Source: an uncultured Planctomycetota bacterium (GTDB taxonomy: Bacteria; Planctomycetota; Planctomycetia; Pirellulales; UBA1268). Taken from it: 6,782 nt of DNA. Of the stretch, positions 6,641 to 6,782 are shown one piece after another; within the stretch, counting starts at the first letter, position 1; every line of letters starts with the position of its first letter. The stretch is taken from NCBI GenBank assembly GCA_905477565.1, contig CAJQGO010000319.1:1-6782 (forward strand). Direction: 5' to 3'. A model generated the notes under the pieces. The model made no database searches. It was given only the letters and a program-made list of their open reading frames with translations, and had not been told where the DNA came from. Made by a program: the position numbers and the translations under genes.

Positions 6641-6667
6641 GGGATTCAATCAGTAAGGGATTCAATC
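6639..6667. repeat. Two tandem 13-bp direct repeats overlapping a gene end
   Basis: AAGGGATTCAATC occurs perfectly at 6639-6651 and 6655-6667, separated by AGT (period 16). Each copy contains a 9-bp dyad, GATT-C-AATC. The copy at 6655-6667 spans the stop codon of the right-edge gene. The arrangement may be a recent small duplication or paired binding sites in front of the lipoprotein gene. Confidence 0.6.
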
Positions 6668-6782
6668 GGCTGACACACCGCACGGCAGCACTCGGACATA
6701 TCCAAGTGAACGAAGCACCGTAAGCATCTCGCTACACGTTGGAAATCGTCTCCCACTTTCATTTTTGTATTTTTCAAGAGCC
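6662..6782 (-). CDS. C-terminal end of an unrecognised protein, N-terminus beyond right edge
   Basis: The minus-strand frame entering at 6781 encodes 39 residues and stops at TGA 6662-6664; base 6782 belongs to a codon cut by the edge. The peptide begins [15 protein letters not shown] and continues [16 protein letters not shown] before a short tail. It looks like real protein: a charged helix, a loop with FPT, then a second amphipathic helix ending LGY. I have a general impression that planctomycetal proteins of unknown function end in similar segments (FPTWSEVLEVLRSLGY-like), but cannot confirm this here. No function can be assigned. It is co-directional with the downstream TPR lipoprotein gene, 122 bp away. 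Confidence 0.6.
   Translation of the reverse strand, partial: ALEKYKNESGRRFPTCSEMLTVLRSLGYVRVLPCGVSAD

Overview
The window is a co-directional block in which every supported gene lies on the minus strand. Reading 5'->3' on that strand (right to left) it holds: the C-terminal end of an unrecognised gene cut by the right edge (6662-6782); a small lipoprotein built of tetratricopeptide-like (TPR) repeats (5796-6539); phosphoserine aminotransferase serC (4490-5593); D-3-phosphoglycerate dehydrogenase serA (2713-4362); and a very large exported helical-repeat protein that runs off the left edge (1-2628, at least 876 codons). Gaps between genes are 122, 202, 127 and 84 bp. No tRNA, rRNA, CRISPR array, insertion sequence or attachment site was seen.

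The organism is most likely a planctomycete or related member of the PVC group. This is inference from mid-range GC, a large secreted TPR-like protein and a TPR lipoprotein around biosynthetic genes, generous intergenic gaps, inconsistent Shine-Dalgarno use, and a right-edge C-terminus ([16 protein letters not shown]) that resembles tails I associate with planctomycetal proteins of unknown function. No 16S gene or other decisive marker is present.

serC and serA encode the first two steps of the phosphorylated serine pathway: SerA oxidises 3-phosphoglycerate to 3-phosphohydroxypyruvate and SerC transaminates it to phosphoserine. Both look intact, with their catalytic residues. serA is the long type, with an ACT domain that suggests feedback control by serine. 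The phosphatase step (serB) is not in the window. The two TPR-like proteins have export signals and no evident link to serine synthesis.

The most interesting non-coding stretch is the 202-bp serC leader (5594-5795). In transcription order it holds a possible sigma-70-type promoter, a 16-bp near-palindrome overlapping the -10, an 11-bp-stem hairpin whose 3' arm contains a perfect GGAGG, a 20-codon open frame placed to use that GGAGG, and then the serC ribosome binding site. This could be a translated, structure-gated leader controlling serC. The gap upstream of the lipoprotein has a 13-bp tandem repeat and a 15-bp inverted repeat of operator-like appearance.
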